A stretch of 64,000 nt of DNA from Primula veris. Lineage: Eukaryota > Streptophyta > Magnoliopsida > Ericales > Primulaceae. Of this stretch, positions 1 through 13,038 are shown one piece after another; position 1 is the stretch's first letter, and the number at the start of each line of letters is the position of its first letter. The stretch lies in NCBI GenBank assembly GCA_963682055.1, contig OY821740.1:35236795-35300794 (forward strand), given 5' to 3'. Both the position numbers and the translations under genes were made by a program. A model generated the notes under the pieces. It had not been told where the DNA came from and made no database searches. It worked only from the letters and a program-made list of their open reading frames with translations.

Positions 1-1360
1 TTAAGGTGTCAATTTTATCCAACCCGACCCTACTCACCCAACGGTTTTTGGGTATTTATGTAACGGTTTTAGTGGTTCTCTCGTCATCTATGGGTCGGGT
101 GCATATAACATTTTGTACTTATTTTACCCGACTCATACCCGTATTTATAATGGTATAACGGTTCTCGGTGCGTATATTTACCAAAAATAACCAAAATTCA
201 TAAAATTTATTCTTTTTTTTTTTGTTCTTTTCTTAAGGGTATTCTTACGTATTGATAATGAATTTTTTTTTATTAACTTACTTGTAAAAAATAAACAAAG
301 TAACGAGGTACTATCAATTTTGTTGCTTCATATTGATCAATAATATGTTTGGTTGATTACCGAATCGCGTAAATAATACACAATCACTTAAACATTACAA
401 ACTAATAAACTAATAATATGTATATATATTTTTAAAATATGGATATATATTGAAGTTCTACAATTCAGATATACGGGTCGGTTCTATGGGTCGGATCCAC
501 GATATAGAGTTGATAACCATACCCGCCCCAAGAACCAACGGAGTCGGGTTGAGCAGACCCAAAAACCGTTTCATGACGAGTCGGTTCTTGCGGTTTTTGG
601 GTATTTATGGTGTGTTTTTCAGATATTGGATCTTTTTGACACTCCTAACATATATCTTTAAGCTAATAAATTTAAAGGATAATTACTAACAATTCAATTT
701 TATTTCTTCACGTATAATTAAATATATAGAATAATGTAAAAACTTGTTAATATCATCATACATAAATAAATTTAGATCTAATAAACCCAATTTTGTATGG
801 GTTAGAATCTAATTAGACTTTATTTTATTTTAGCATAATAAGACTAATCAATAAAAAAATTCATATCTCTTTATGTTTAATAATGAACTTACATTGCAAA
901 AAAAAAAAAAAAACAATTTATCTTATATTTATTAGTTTGTAGTATGTTGTTTGATAATTTTATATCATTTTTAAATTTGCATTTATAAAACTATTTCTTT
1001 TTTTCAATTTACATATGAAAATGTAACTTCCAATTAATAGTTTTATAAGCTTCATATAAGTGTGTAATCTGTACAATTTTTAAGCGTTTATTGTAAAGTT
1101 TTAAACTATACGGACCAAATTGAAACTACAAAACGGTTTCCATCCAAAAAGTGTAACGGCAGGTCACTAAAACAAACAAAACTATAATTTAACGGAATTG
1201 TTGAAAGTTGGGTTACCGATCCTAAAATAAACACACAACATATGTGGTCAATCCATAATTAACCCTTTCCAATATATCCATATTTACTACTGAAGTAAAA
1301 ACTGTTCACCACTGCAAATTCTATCATATGATAAAGCAATAGTTTAACTATACAGGTCTG
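1..1360. other. AT-rich intergenic region with degenerate ACCCGAC / GGGTCGG repeats
   Basis: No gene is recognised. Two patches, about 15-150 and 460-620, are rich in short motifs such as CCCGACC, GGGTCGG and CGGTTTTTGGGTATTTATG. The last motif occurs near both 50 and 595. This looks like the dispersed low-complexity repeat common in plant intergenic DNA. The rest, 650-1360, is AT-rich with short A and T runs, and it contains the downstream flank of the minus-strand UNC93-like gene that stops at 1361. Confidence 0.45.
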
Positions 1361-4300
1361 TTACTTCACTTCAACTAGGGAAACAGCCTCCCTGGACCGA
1401 ATTTCTCCAGTCCGATCATGATTATCATCTTTCACAGCCAGTAAAATCAATACCGCCAAGAGAGGATAGCTGATCGTAGTCAATGACCAATTTGTAATTA
1501 ATTGGGACAAGAATGAGACTTTATGTGTGTCAATTTGCCAAGCAACAGCAGCTCCGGCACTCTGGACTCCCTTATAGAATCCAGTATATCTGCAATACAT
1601 ACAACAAACATAAAACTTCATATCTATACCCAAACAAAAACATGAGAGCACCAATTACAACTGCTTTTAAAGCCTCATAGACCACAATAAAGGAACTTGG
1701 ACAAAAAAAAAATCAATATTAGGTTCTCTGTAGGTTATAATGAAATAAAAGGTACCAAAGTGGTTCCATAAAGTTAAAAGTATACTCCATATTATGCTGC
1801 CTAATAAGCACAAGATGATTGTGTGGAACCACAAATTTATAATTAGGAATTACTGAGAAGGGAAAATATATATATAAAAGATAAAAAAATTGATGCGAAA
1901 TCTGATGTTTGTTTACTACATATTGAAGGAAAATAGTAGGGAAGCTGGGGTGGATGCTCCATCATAGCAGAAAAGTACAAGCATCGGAAACCGAAAAATC
2001 AGCATAAGAGCATACGGAAAACCGATGATAGAGCATTTGAAGCTTAAAAGGATATAGAAAACAAATCTTTAGAGAAATTCATCAGTTTTTTTTTTTGTAA
2101 TACTGATTAAAGTGGAAAAAACGAAAAAGTTAACAAAACAGTGGGTCAACCCTTTCCTTGCAAAACATACGAGGCTGCTTATCATGCTTTAGAAAATTAG
2201 GATATTTTTTTAAGCGAAAAGTCAAGAGTCAAGTTTGGCATGATGATTTCAAAATATATTTCGAAAATGCTTCTAAAAACACCTCTAAATTAAGAAACAA
2301 AAGGAGAATGTAGGCAATTATGTAAAGTTTTAAAAAAGTTTAATTTTTCTGACAGTCTCTAAAGTGTCGATATTAGTGGTAATATAACTACGAGAATGGA
2401 TATCGAAATCTTTTTAAAAACAAAATCCAACTGTGACCAAATGTACATTCACGGATTTGTAAACAGGTAAATAGAGAGCAAAAGAAATACCTGCTAAGGG
2501 TCTCAGAATCATCAGCCAAGGCACCAATAACCCAATAAACCATACTCTGAAACATGGCATCTAATAATCCGAAAAAGAAATACAACACAAACGGCCCTGC
2601 AAAATCCGAACCAGAGTCCTTAAAATCCAATTTTTTTGGTAGATTACCTCGGCTATATCTCAATTGATTCACAAGACCACCGGCCCAAACCCCAGTCCCG
2701 AGTAAAGCCACGAGCCCAATCCCAAAAAGCCCTCTTGTTTTTCTACTCTTAAAACTAAAATCCATCACATACCCAATAGCCCACGAACCAATCATCTGTG
2801 CCCCCCAATAAAACACGTTATTCAGCCCCCTCGTCCGTAAATTAAATAAAACCCCGTTCACGTTATTGAACTGGTACGTGTAAAAAAAGTTACTAGCCCA
2901 AGCGGCCGGGAAAATCAATAACATTTTCCAGTTGAAAAATAATTTTAAAATTTCGATTGCTTCAACTGATACGCTCGAGTATTTGATGTTGGTGCATTTA
3001 GAGCCGTCATTGCGAATTACACGACTAGGGTGTAAAATTGTTAGGGCTATCAGGGTTCCGATTGCCATGAATACCATGAATGATATGTATGTACCGTCGT
3101 TTACTGAGGCAGCGTTTTCACCGCGATTGTAATTTAGTATGAAGGGGATTAATCCACCGATTACTCCACCTAAATTGAAGATGCTCCAGAAGATAGAGAT
3201 GTATGTTCCTAATAAGTAACAATAAGAAGAAAAGGTTAAATGGGGAAATCCTGTATTTTCACTACTCACAGTAAGATTATATAATTCATAATGTATCATT
3301 CTTCTAAATAAAAACTATGGTATTATTTATTTAAAAATATATCTAACGTTTCCCAAGTAATGAATTTTATTATATAATCGATGTTTATAATTTCAGCTTC
3401 ATTTTTGTCTTACACGGCTACACTTTTCCGTTTCTCATTTTTAACATCTCAGTATTTTGTAATAACTTTTCTAAATAAATACAGTGAATTACTAATTCAC
3501 CTTTTCACATTTTCTAATGTAGCAAAAAAATTCCCTGACCCGCCCAAAGCGTTGGGTGCCAAGTCAAATAATACTATACTGTTTCAAGATTTCCTAATTT
3601 TATAAACGAGGTACATTATTATATCTGTAACTAATATTGGGTGGGTTCTTTACATAATCTACTACTTTCTGATTACACTAACATAATATCGATCAAACTT
3701 CCCCTTTTCTTCTCCAAACAATACCCGTCTCCGTTTTGAGAAGCAACAACTATATATAGCCAACGACCGGCGTTATAATTCTAAATAAACAAAGCAAACC
3801 AGAAATTTCTTTTGACAGAGATACAGAAAACCGACACATCAAATAGGCGAAAAATACACGTAATAAAATTGAACCATTAATTAAAATCCAAACCCCCGTT
3901 AATCCCACTAATGGCGGATCCTTTTAGCCCCAACTTTTCTCATGTTATTTTTTGACACTCAGGAACCATATCCATACCCAGACTATTGTGTGAACACAAC
4001 ATGGGGTGAATTTCTTTTTGCTTATACTCATAATTCCCATTTCCGTCTATCATAATCATCTATGTAAATCAAAATCAACACTTGTAGAGCAAACAATCCA
4101 TATTTTACCTCTAAAAAACATAAAATACCTAATAACATTACTGACAAGGGAGGAACTATATAGTCAATAGCCCTATATGACAAAAAAAAAAATGACAAAA
4201 AAGGTCAAATTTATACGCTGTATTATTTAAAATCTTACAGTTATTGCCCTATATTATTTAATGGCAATAGCCCTATACTGGGTAATATTCAAAACTTACA

Positions 4301-6883
4301 GTTCTAGCACTTAAATAGTTAGAAACCAAGTTAAGATTTAATCTAAACCCGCTCTGGTACCAACTGTTGACACTTTACCCGAGTTTGGTCTCAGCTTTTA
4401 ACCCCAGCCTTTAGTTTTTTTGCTTAAAAGCTAGAACTCTATGCTTCTCTGGTTTTTTCAGTTTGAAAAAGCTAGAAGCATTAAACCCATACAGCTTATT
4501 TTGCTAAAAAACTACTGCCTAGTAAGCCCATTACTTCTGGCATGTAAATTTAGAATTTACCTTCCCGATTATGCTAATTCCTAACGTATAGCATACCCCA
4601 GCATACAAAATTTAAGCTTTAACTTTTTAGTTTTTTTTATTTGCTTAAAAGGTGGACCTTACTTTGTTGACCAGCTTAAAACCTATGCCAGTCTTAAAAT
4701 TTCAGAAGCTATAAGCAGGATGAACCCAGCTTTTCTGTTCACATATGTTACCCAATGGTCATATTTTACCAAAAAAGGATTAAAAAGGTAAAAAAAAAAA
4801 CTGCCTGTACATTTTACATCTTCCGGTTATAGCAGTTGGTTCCCAATATCCCGGTTATATCAAGGGCAATTGACACATTGTCCTTGTCTGGTCAGACCTT
4901 TTCCACTTAAAAGTTAGATTTTGATTAATTGGCCAAAATATACCCTGTGCTTTCTTTCCTTTTTTTGGCCTGATTAGCTAAAAGCTTTAAGCTGGTTGAC
5001 CCCATTCCATAAATACCAAACAATCCCACTATCATTTCCATACACATAACATGTACCTATCCGGTTAGGGCGGTGGATAACATAAACTCCCCTTGACAAC
5101 CACCGCCCGTTAACGAAATTTCTTAAACTATACAATAAGTCTAAGTCGACTATTATTTAAGGACAAAGGTAGTACTCCATTAACGAAATTTCTTAAACTA
5201 TATGAAAAGTCTAAGGCGACCCAACACATTGTAAATTCCACCACCAGCGATACCAATGACGGAGAAGGCAGCGTAAAGGCGATGTTGGCATTCTTAGAGG
5301 CGGTGGGGTCCACATGTCCACCACCGTCCATTAACTTAATTTCTTAAACCATACGAAAAACTTAAGTCAACTATTGTAATAGGATTGGGGTAGTATAAAG
5401 CTAGTAGACAGAATGATAGTGTGGCTAGTCGACAATTTTTGACAAATGCGTCATGACAAACCTAATAAACAGAACCGGTTGCGATAAAAAATGATATAAA
5501 AGTAAAAAATATTTATGTATTTTGATTAATATTTTCAAAAATTAGCGTTCCAGCCTCCTATTTACAAAAAAGTAGGGTTTATGTCCCTTCTCTTTAAAGT
5601 TCCTGGTTTTATTAGCAAATGTAATAACAAAGCATAAAAAGCAAACAAGACTATTATTATGGTAAAAAGTAAAAGACCAAACTGGACTAACTGTTATTAT
5701 GCGACACTAAGAGCAACATTTTCCTACCTTTACGGTTAGACGGCGGATAAGCGGTCATGATTGCCCCTTGCCCTGCCCACAACAACCCCGCACCCACACC
5801 CAGCACCGCCCCTGCCACCACCACAAACACCTCACTCTTAAAATTATTATAATACAAAAATGACCCCGCGTACAGAACATAACTCCCACACCCCACTACA
5901 AGCGTCACGCGGGGCCCAAGGACGTTGTATATCCCCCCTCCCGCTACGCCGAAGAAGGAGAAGGAGGCGTAGAGGGCGGTGTTGGCGTTATTCGCCGCGG
6001 TGGGGTCCACCTGTATTAGAAGAAATATATATTACAGAATATATGACTTGATTTGATTAAATGATTACCATGAAAGACCTGAAAGACCTCAAATTTCTAA
6101 CTTCTCTGCTTTTTAGCTATTTTAGTTTCTTTGACTAAAAATCTAGCAGCATTTTAAAAGCTAAAGAAGCTGACATACCAAACATCCATGAATTTTTTTT
6201 TAATAAATAAAAAAAATGATTACCATATGTAAAAATGGTTTACTTGTTGTCAACTCATTAATTGCTTACGCACCCCATATTATGAAAAACACGAAGTTTT
6301 CCATGTATTTTACTGAAAAGTTGATGATTATAACATTTTTGCACCCCATAAGTACAAAATATAATATATATAAATATAATTCAGCCCCACCCATATCCAA
6401 ATCCTAGTTCCGCCACTGATTGCCTATATAGGCTATGTTTGGCAACATATTTTTTGGTCTAATAGTATCATATTTTAAAAAAGAAAATCAAAATTCCACT
6501 AAAAACCTAGATTTTAAAATTCTGGAATTTTAAAGCTTTTTTAGCCTAGAAATCAGCTTTTTACAAGCTAAATAATATGACTGTCCAAACACCAACCGAT
6601 TTATAAAATAAAAAATAAAAAAAATGTGATACGAAACGGAGCCATAAAGGCGGGTGTAGTTGCGATGTAAAAACAAGAATACATGAAATGACTGTATAAT
6701 TATAACAACCTGTCCGCCACCGCCCATTCCGGAGAGGGCGTTGAACATGCCCGGGCAGCAGAAACATACGAAAGCTATTAATATTATTTGGGTTAACGGA
6801 GAGTTATACCGGAGTTTGGAGGGCCGGTGGTTCGGTTCCGGTTCCGGTTCCCGTCCCGGTAGTGATTCCTCGTCCCCCGACAT
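1361..6883 (-). CDS. UNC93-like protein (MFS-type membrane protein), 4 exons, 467 aa
   Basis: Exons on the minus strand are 6883-6710, 6010-5728, 3208-2491 and 1589-1361. All introns are GT-AG and the phases are 0, 1 and 2, giving 467 aa. Exon 1 holds an acidic, proline-rich N-terminus, a first membrane segment and the plant family motif SGMGGGGQ, followed across the splice by VDPTAANNAN. Exon 2 holds two further hydrophobic segments and a glycine-rich stretch ending YPP. Exon 3 opens with GTYISIFWSIFNLGGVIGG and carries most remaining membrane helices. This matches plant UNC93-like protein 3 in order and length. Animal UNC-93 regulates two-pore potassium channels, and plant members are linked to potassium and stress handling. 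A role here is inference from family only. Intron 2 is 2.5 kb and contains a decayed copy of exon 1/2 sequence. A 90-base tandem repeat lies just upstream of the gene. Confidence 0.93.
3600..5050. other. UNC93 intron 2, AT-rich filler with AGCT-type MITE debris
   Basis: The intron interior shows no coding exon. Between about 4370 and 5000 there are many AGCTTAA, AAAAGCT and AAGCTGG words in both orientations. These resemble the hairpin arms of short non-autonomous DNA transposons seen elsewhere in the window (for example 14528-14684). No clean ends or target duplications could be fixed. Confidence 0.35.
5050..5380 (-). pseudogene. Decayed copy of UNC93 exon 1/exon 2 sequence inside intron 2
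   Basis: On the minus strand, 5335-5215 reads like the end of exon 1 followed directly by the start of exon 2: the peptide GGGHVDPTASKNANIAF parallels GGGQVDPTAANNANTAL of the real gene. In the true gene a 699-base intron separates these parts. Positions 5050-5100 resemble the 3' end of exon 2 with its donor site. The middle of exon 2 is missing. A block of about 45 bases containing AATTTCTTAAAC occurs three times, near 5112, 5181 and 5334, interleaved with the copy. Stops and indels make it non-functional. Confidence 0.6.
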
Positions 6884-6889
6884 TGTGTT

Positions 6890-6966
6890 TATATTTAGAT
6901 ATAGATATAGATACAGATATCGATATAGATTTATTTTAATATATATATATAGAGAGAGAGAGAGAA
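6890..6966. repeat. GATATA and GA microsatellites in the UNC93 5' leader
   Basis: A run of ATAGATATAGATACAGATATCG type repeats is followed by a TA run and then by (GA)n to about 6965, immediately upstream of the UNC93-like start codon at 6883 (minus strand). It probably lies in the promoter or 5' untranslated leader. Confidence 0.8.
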
Positions 6967-7127
6967 GGGGGGAGATTGGGATTTGCAGAGGTTTTGAAAA
7001 TATAAATGATTTGTTTTAGATAATTTTACATATTTATATTTACGTTTTTTATAATTTTGATACAAATTAGCCGATTGAAATTGCAAGTTTTATAGCGGAT
7101 AAATAAATAGTAACGGAGGGAGCATAT

Positions 7128-7495
7128 GTTTTGAAAAGTTTCTATAAATGTGAACAATTTGTTTGGTAGTTTTACGTATTAGTATTTATATCATCAAAAT
7201 TAATAAAATGCTATATTTGTTGAAGAGTTTCTGTAAATATAAACGTTTTTTTAGTTCATTTTACATGTTTATCTTAATTTCATTATGCCATCAACTTTAA
7301 TAAAATAGTATATGTGTTGAAAAGTTTCCATAAATATATACAATTTTTTAGCCAATGTTACGTATTTGTACGTATTTATATCGTCAACTTTAATAAAATG
7401 CTATATTTGTTGAAAAGTTTCTACAAGTCTAAACAATTTTTTAGCTAATTTTCCATATTTGTTTTATGTCATCACCTTTAATAAAGTTGTAGTAT
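7128..7495. repeat. Tandem repeat, about 4 copies of a 90-97 base unit
   Basis: Units begin with TTGAAAAGTTTCTATAAAT or close variants near 7131, 7221, 7318 and 7409. Each passes through a TTTTTTAGCTAATTTTAC-like block and ends with a TTTAATAAAATGCTATAT-like block. Weaker partial copies flank the array at about 6990-7050 and 7565-7660. The array lies 250-600 bases upstream of the UNC93-like start codon. An ACGGAGGGAG end resembling a Stowaway terminus lies at about 7114-7123, at the array edge. Confidence 0.75.
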
Positions 7496-7499
7496 TAGG

Positions 7500-8540
7500 T
7501 GTAACAGATTCGTAGTTAATATTGGTTCCAAATATAGATACGTGTTTGTATTGTGGTTGTTACATTTTAATTGTCTACTTTCTATAAATATAAATAAAAA
7601 ATTTCAGTTTGTTTTATAAAGTTGTTCTTATCTCATCAACTTTGTGAAATATCGGAGTATGTGTAAAAAAATGATTGTCAAATTTCGAAATCAGATGTAA
7701 AAGCGTATCCTTAAATAGTTGATTTTTCGTAGAATTATAAATTTTTACGTATGGAGTAATTTTTACTACTAATATGATCTTTTCCTTTTGAGTTTCGGGA
7801 TTTCTTTTTCTTTTTCTTTGGATATTCCGGGAGTAAAACTTATTTGAGTTAAAATCTAGTCTAAACATAAGTCAGTTTTTACTACTGTAGTAATATACTA
7901 ATATGTGTATACTAATATGTGTTTGACCTGCGTTAAAATATAATTGGAAAATAAAAAACGTGGTTTTTTGATACGGAAACTTTTTTTTTGTATGAATGGT
8001 GGGGAAAACACACATTTTTATTTATATATATGGAAAAATAAAAATGCGTAGGAAAAACACCACAAAAAACAAATATTACCCTTGATCCAAAAGGACCTAA
8101 AGAGAACACAAATACAAATCTGAAATAAACCGAAACTAATTTCTTGGTGATTATGACTAAACATGATAAGATATTTTTTCATGGATTTTGTTTAAATAAT
8201 TTCAGGGGATTGGGTAAAGATTTGATGCAACGGATTTTTAGACTTGTACTCCGTTAAGATCAAATATTCAATATCATTGATTTTGTTGATGGATTAATTA
8301 TTATTTTAATTGTATGTGTATTTTACTGTAGGGATAAAGTTATGTTTACACAAAACCTTAAACTTCACAGTTCACACCAATTACATGTTTGAAATTATCG
8401 ATATTTATGGCAACCATCTTGCTCGGTTCATTTTGTAGTTTCAAAATTATGAACTTAACATGGCTTTTGTTATGACGTTTGATTGTCTATTTTTCAGCAG
8501 GGAAAAAAGGAAAATGTTTTTTGCTATAAAATCTAAAGTT
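7500..8540. other. AT-rich intergenic DNA, nothing recognised
   Basis: Only short spurious frames are present. I see no conserved protein motif, RNA gene or clear transposon end. Confidence 0.5.
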
Positions 8541-9035
8541 GGGCTGCTTGGGAATCCAATACCATGGTCGGAATGATACTCCTTATTGTTTTGCAGGAAA
8601 TAATCAGATGATACAAGTGGTACTTACGATTTACTTTCCCACCATTTAGCAAGATCATCCAACAAACACGTCGGTCTTCACGAATATTATTAGCATTACA
8701 AACTCAGCATAGTTCTACGAACTTTCTCTTCTGTTTTTAGTTTTTAGCGAGTTAGAAAAATCATATTGTTGTTTTCACTTTTCACAATTACGTTAATCAC
8801 ATTTGAAATTTGTGGAGAGAATTTGTGGCCGGTATATACGTGTATCAGCACTTTTTGAGAAAAAAATGACGGAAAATGCAGATCATGTGCCTTTGGACAT
8901 GAGTACTACAATGAGAGAACTGGGATTCTGGGAATGACCGGGGATGATGCCAAAGTATCAATGCCATTATGCTATTTCTCAATGTTTGTACTGCTAGTAC
9001 ACCTTTCTTCGACATTAGTTTATTTATAAATTGGT
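8540..9035 (-). pseudogene. DUF599 gene fragment (tandem duplicate of exon 2 and intron 2)
   Basis: Positions 8870-9035 are a degraded copy of exon 2 of the intact DUF599 gene at 10862-11103. Shared words on the plus strand include TTTGACATGAG / TTGGACATGAG, TTATGTTATTTCTCAATGTT / TTATGCTATTTCTCAATGTT and CACTGCTAGCACACC / TACTGCTAGTACACC. The copy lacks a segment that codes the middle of the exon in the intact gene and has frame-breaking changes. Positions 8560-8630 also match the parent's intron 2 near 10440-10485, so the duplicate was genomic and not processed. No exon 1 or exon 3 counterpart was seen. Confidence 0.75.
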
Positions 9036-9482
9036 TCTACGAGCGCTATATATTATGGTGTGGAATGAAACTTCTGCTGTTGATGGTACTCCCATAGTTG
9101 CAGTACGTCATTAATTTGTCAAGGACATGTTTATATTGATGGTTATTCGAAATACAAGAAGAAAGCCCATTTAGGTGCACTTTTTCTTAGAAAAGTAAGC
9201 AAAATAATACAAATAATACCACTTTCATAACATCAAATCAAACAACATTCAACTTCCCCAAAAGAAGGCTAACCGACAGATCGAGTATTTGACATTTGTA
9301 GCTTCTAACGGAATTAAACCACATTCAATAGTAGACAATTTACTAAAGATGTTCAACTTAAGTTGAACCGCATAGTTGTTGCTCGATTAACTCGTATAAG
9401 TTTCATAACTCACATGTCTAAAGCTTATAACATCTTGAAATACTTAATATGACCAAAACTGATCAACAAATTGGGTAATTTA

Positions 9483-11885
9483 TCATACTATGGCTGGGCA
9501 AGTCTTCTCATCCTCAATAGCATCAGTAATCCACCCGAAATCTAATGTCACGTCTAAATAATAGAGCAAATACACCAAAATAGGACAACAAACAAACATG
9601 GGAATCGGCCCAAAAATCCACAGAAAGAGGGGGAAAGAGAAGTAAAACGCTCGCAATCCTAATGACCAAAAGTAGCTTCCACGATTCACTGTCCTCGACA
9701 CGTATTCCTCTATCAAATGTTCATTGTTTTTGTGATTATTTTGGAAATATTCAAGGATCATCCTCTTGAATGGTACGTTTATGAGAATGCTCGCGTGACT
9801 ATAATACCTGATACAAAATTGTTAGATTTGCTGTCCGATGTACTCAGTGGTTTGAAAGTTAAGTAAAAAAGGCAGTAACATATTACAGACACTTCAATTT
9901 TCATTCAACTAAGGATATTAATGATAGTACCAATTACATACTCTCTAGAATCCTTTCTGAAGGGCCAAGACCAAGAATTCTATGACATTATTGATTAAAA
10001 GTTAAGACTTGAATTAGTAGTTGCTGCTTTTGTACATTTCAGTTACAAGATTAATTTAGAATTAGTACAAATATACAGATTTTCTGTCTTACTATCTAGA
10101 CATAATTGCCACTGCCAGAGGGGAAAGAACTTTGACTACTACGTTCGCTATGTTTGTACTAGTTCTACTATAAGACTGTTAGTGCTGGGACAAAACTTTT
10201 ATAAAATTGCAAAGTTGATGATAAGTTTGAAATACTGAAAATTGAAATCTATTATGTTCGTCTTATCCCTCCACCGGGACAAATTAGTCCCTGCAGTAGT
10301 ATATATTGGAATAAAAATTGAAGCGAGTAAAATGACCCATTGGATGATTAATCTAGTAGCGGGGAATCTTGCTAAACAAATGTGAATTTCAGTACGAGCT
10401 AAGTAAAATTTGGGAACTTTTAGTACCGTGCAGGGGAGAATATTGTCTTGCAGAATCGAATAAGATGATCTAAGTGGTATTTGTACTATCACACACTTTT
10501 ATATTCATGTCAAAAAGCTTCTCCAAACATGTAGGATGAAAACCGCATTACCAACTATACATAGAGCATGTGTTTTTTTGTACCAGATGCTCCTCTTCTA
10601 GTGCTATTGTGCTAATTAGGTGTAAATTATTTTTATATACAAGCCCTTGTTTGGTTGCAGCTTATACACTCAACTATTTTGCTTTTTGAGCCCAATTCTG
10701 TTTACTTGCATACATAGATTTACTTATCCATTTATGTCATTAAACTAACCCTCTCTTTCTGTGCATTTTCGGGCTGCTTCTCATGTTCATTATAACAATC
10801 ATGTTCCCTAATGTGACCTTTGATTATCGTATACATAATCTGCATATTTTTTAATGTGTACCTGATTGATTGCACGTTGAACAAGAAGGCGACCAAGAAG
10901 CAAACTAAAATGGAGAAAAATTTGACGGAATATGCAAGTTCGCTCCGGTCACCATACACGAATTCCCCAGCAGAGCGGGTCCCATTTGACATGAGAACAG
11001 CGATGAGGGAACTAAGCATTATCGCGGTTGACGCTAAAAGTGTCGACGCCATTATGTTATTTCTCAATGTTTGCACTGCTAGCACACCATTTTTTGACGT
11101 GTCCTACATTATGATCCATTACAATTTAAGCTTGTAATTATAGAAAAATAGGAGAAAAAAGAAAAACTGGCTGAATGAGAAGTAATTTCTAGAATGAAGA
11201 ACAATAGTTGTAAGGGCCAATACTTAAAAAAACCATTGCAAGTAAAACGTTTAGCGTAAGTTCTATGTATTAAACCCAAACATCGACGTAAACAAAAGCT
11301 TTACAACAACAAAAAGAAAACGGTACATGGGTTTCATAACACGTATATCGAGTATTTAGCAAAAAGTTATTGCATAATTATCAAAGATCCAAAGCAGTTA
11401 AACTCTAAAATAAAAAGAACATATAATTAAGTGTAAATGTACAATACTACGATCACATACTGAATATAACTAAGAAGTAAAACTGAGATAAAAAGAGAAT
11501 TTTGGTGCTCTTATTAAGCCTTTTAGGTCTTCCTTCCCTTGTTACACTTGACACTATCTGCATTTTCCATCAAAAGCAAAGCATATAAGGCGACTAGCCC
11601 GTGGAAAAACGTTTAAAGGGCCTTTTTTTTTCTGAAAACATGGAGAACCAAAAAACAGTAATTAGATAGAAACGAACATCTTTAATTTATACTAGTAATA
11701 GATGTCAACAAACAAGTACAAACCTCCATCATGGCTCGGACCCAGAAGCGGCGATTAATGGCGTTAACGCCAATGATGGTGCGAGATGGACGGTTGGTGA
11801 TCTGGTAGAAAAGCCACATATGATAACCCACCATCATTAACAAGCCTGTGGGTACTAGAGTGTAATCTAATATTTCTTTCTCCAT
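9483..11885 (-). CDS. DUF599 family multi-pass membrane protein, 3 exons, 242 aa
   Basis: Exons on the minus strand are 11885-11724, 11103-10862 and 9807-9483, with GT-AG introns at phases 0 and 2, giving 242 aa. The start MEKEILDYTLVPTGLLMM is the usual DUF599 N-terminus. Exon 2 holds NGVLAVQTLRNNIMASTLLA and a second hydrophobic span. Exon 3 holds YSHASILINVP, then VNRGSYFWSLGLRAFYFSFP and a final membrane pair. Four to five membrane helices are expected. The biochemical function of the family is unknown. A TATA-like box lies about 120 bases upstream, and a decayed duplicate lies about 450 bases downstream. The length agrees with the family. Confidence 0.93.
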
Positions 11886-12002
11886 TGTAATATTTTGTTT
11901 AAATTTGTTTCTTGTTTTCTTGAGCTGTTGTAACTTATCAAAAACTCAGGAAAACAGTTAGAGATAAATAAGGGAGAGGAAAAGAGTCTTATTCTTGCAC
12001 GG

Positions 12003-12014
12003 GTATTTTTATAG
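12003..12014 (-). promoter_or_regulatory. TATA-like box of the DUF599 gene
   Basis: The minus strand reads CTATAAAAATAC here, about 120 bases upstream of the start codon at 11885, a plausible distance for a TATA box plus a short leader. There is no direct evidence for the start of transcription. Confidence 0.5.
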
Positions 12015-12019
12015 GTTAA

Positions 12020-13030
12020 TGTTTGTATTTATAGTGGTTATGAGTTGCGATCATTAAGTAAATTAAAGCGGTGATTCACGAAAATGAGGGGAAAGAGGGA
12101 AAAAAAAACTTTTGTCACGTTATTAAAATGCTTCAGATCTTTAATATTTTTCTAGTTTACGTATACCAATTTTTTCCACATTAGAGGAAAGTACAATTCA
12201 TTGTTGTCGTTTTATAAACACAAACCCAAGGAACAAGGGAAAAACCGTGAAAATCACATGTCACACCATATTTCTTTAATACGCAAACATACTTAAAAGT
12301 TTGTACGGTAAACAATCCACTCTCCATATACCCACGAAAATGTCGTAAGACAATACTACTATTGGACATTACAAAAGTGTAATCGCTGGCTCATTGTATA
12401 TATAATAGACTTATAATTAAATGTGTTTTGTTTTACCTAGCTTGACAGAGTAAAAGGTCATAAAACACGAGTGAAAAGAAGCTGGCATTAGTTGAAATTA
12501 TGAAGATGGTGATTAGTGACCATGATAGCACTTAATCTGCTATTCTGCTGCTTTATGTTTGCGCACCACGTGCAACGACTATAAAGGCACATGACTATTT
12601 AAAGAATACACGGGGTAGATATCAATTGAAGTCATGCTATCAATACGTATTTGTGACATGTATGCCTCCACAGCGGCAAATAAAATGTTTACATTCGAAG
12701 CTTGTGATTTTTTGTAAAGTAAACGAAGATATCACTCAAATAGCATGGAATCATGAACTATTAGTGTAACTGTTGCATAATCTCCTTTTCTTGGCACCAA
12801 AAGATCGGGATACGGAACTATAATTTGTATATAAAATAACTACTGCAGTTCTACCGACTACTGAGCCAAATACAAGACTAAAACTCGCATCTTTAAGCTA
12901 CTCTATAATAACCGCAATACCGGGTTCTTTTCCACTAGAGTTGCATTAAAAACGTTAATAGCGTGATCACGGTGGGATGATTCGAAGCATAACGAGTTTA
13001 TAAAAACAAGCCACTTGTTCTTAACTTAAT
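12020..13030. other. Intergenic region between DUF599 and POP5 genes
   Basis: AT-rich sequence with no supported gene. The short open frame at 12181-12369 has no recognisable motif. The segment probably contains the DUF599 promoter on one side and the POP5 3' untranslated region and terminator on the other. Confidence 0.5.
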
Positions 13031-13038
13031 TTCACCAT

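Noticed and set aside
5860..6051. Plus-strand frame with an Arg run
   Set aside because: Antisense shadow of UNC93 exon 2.
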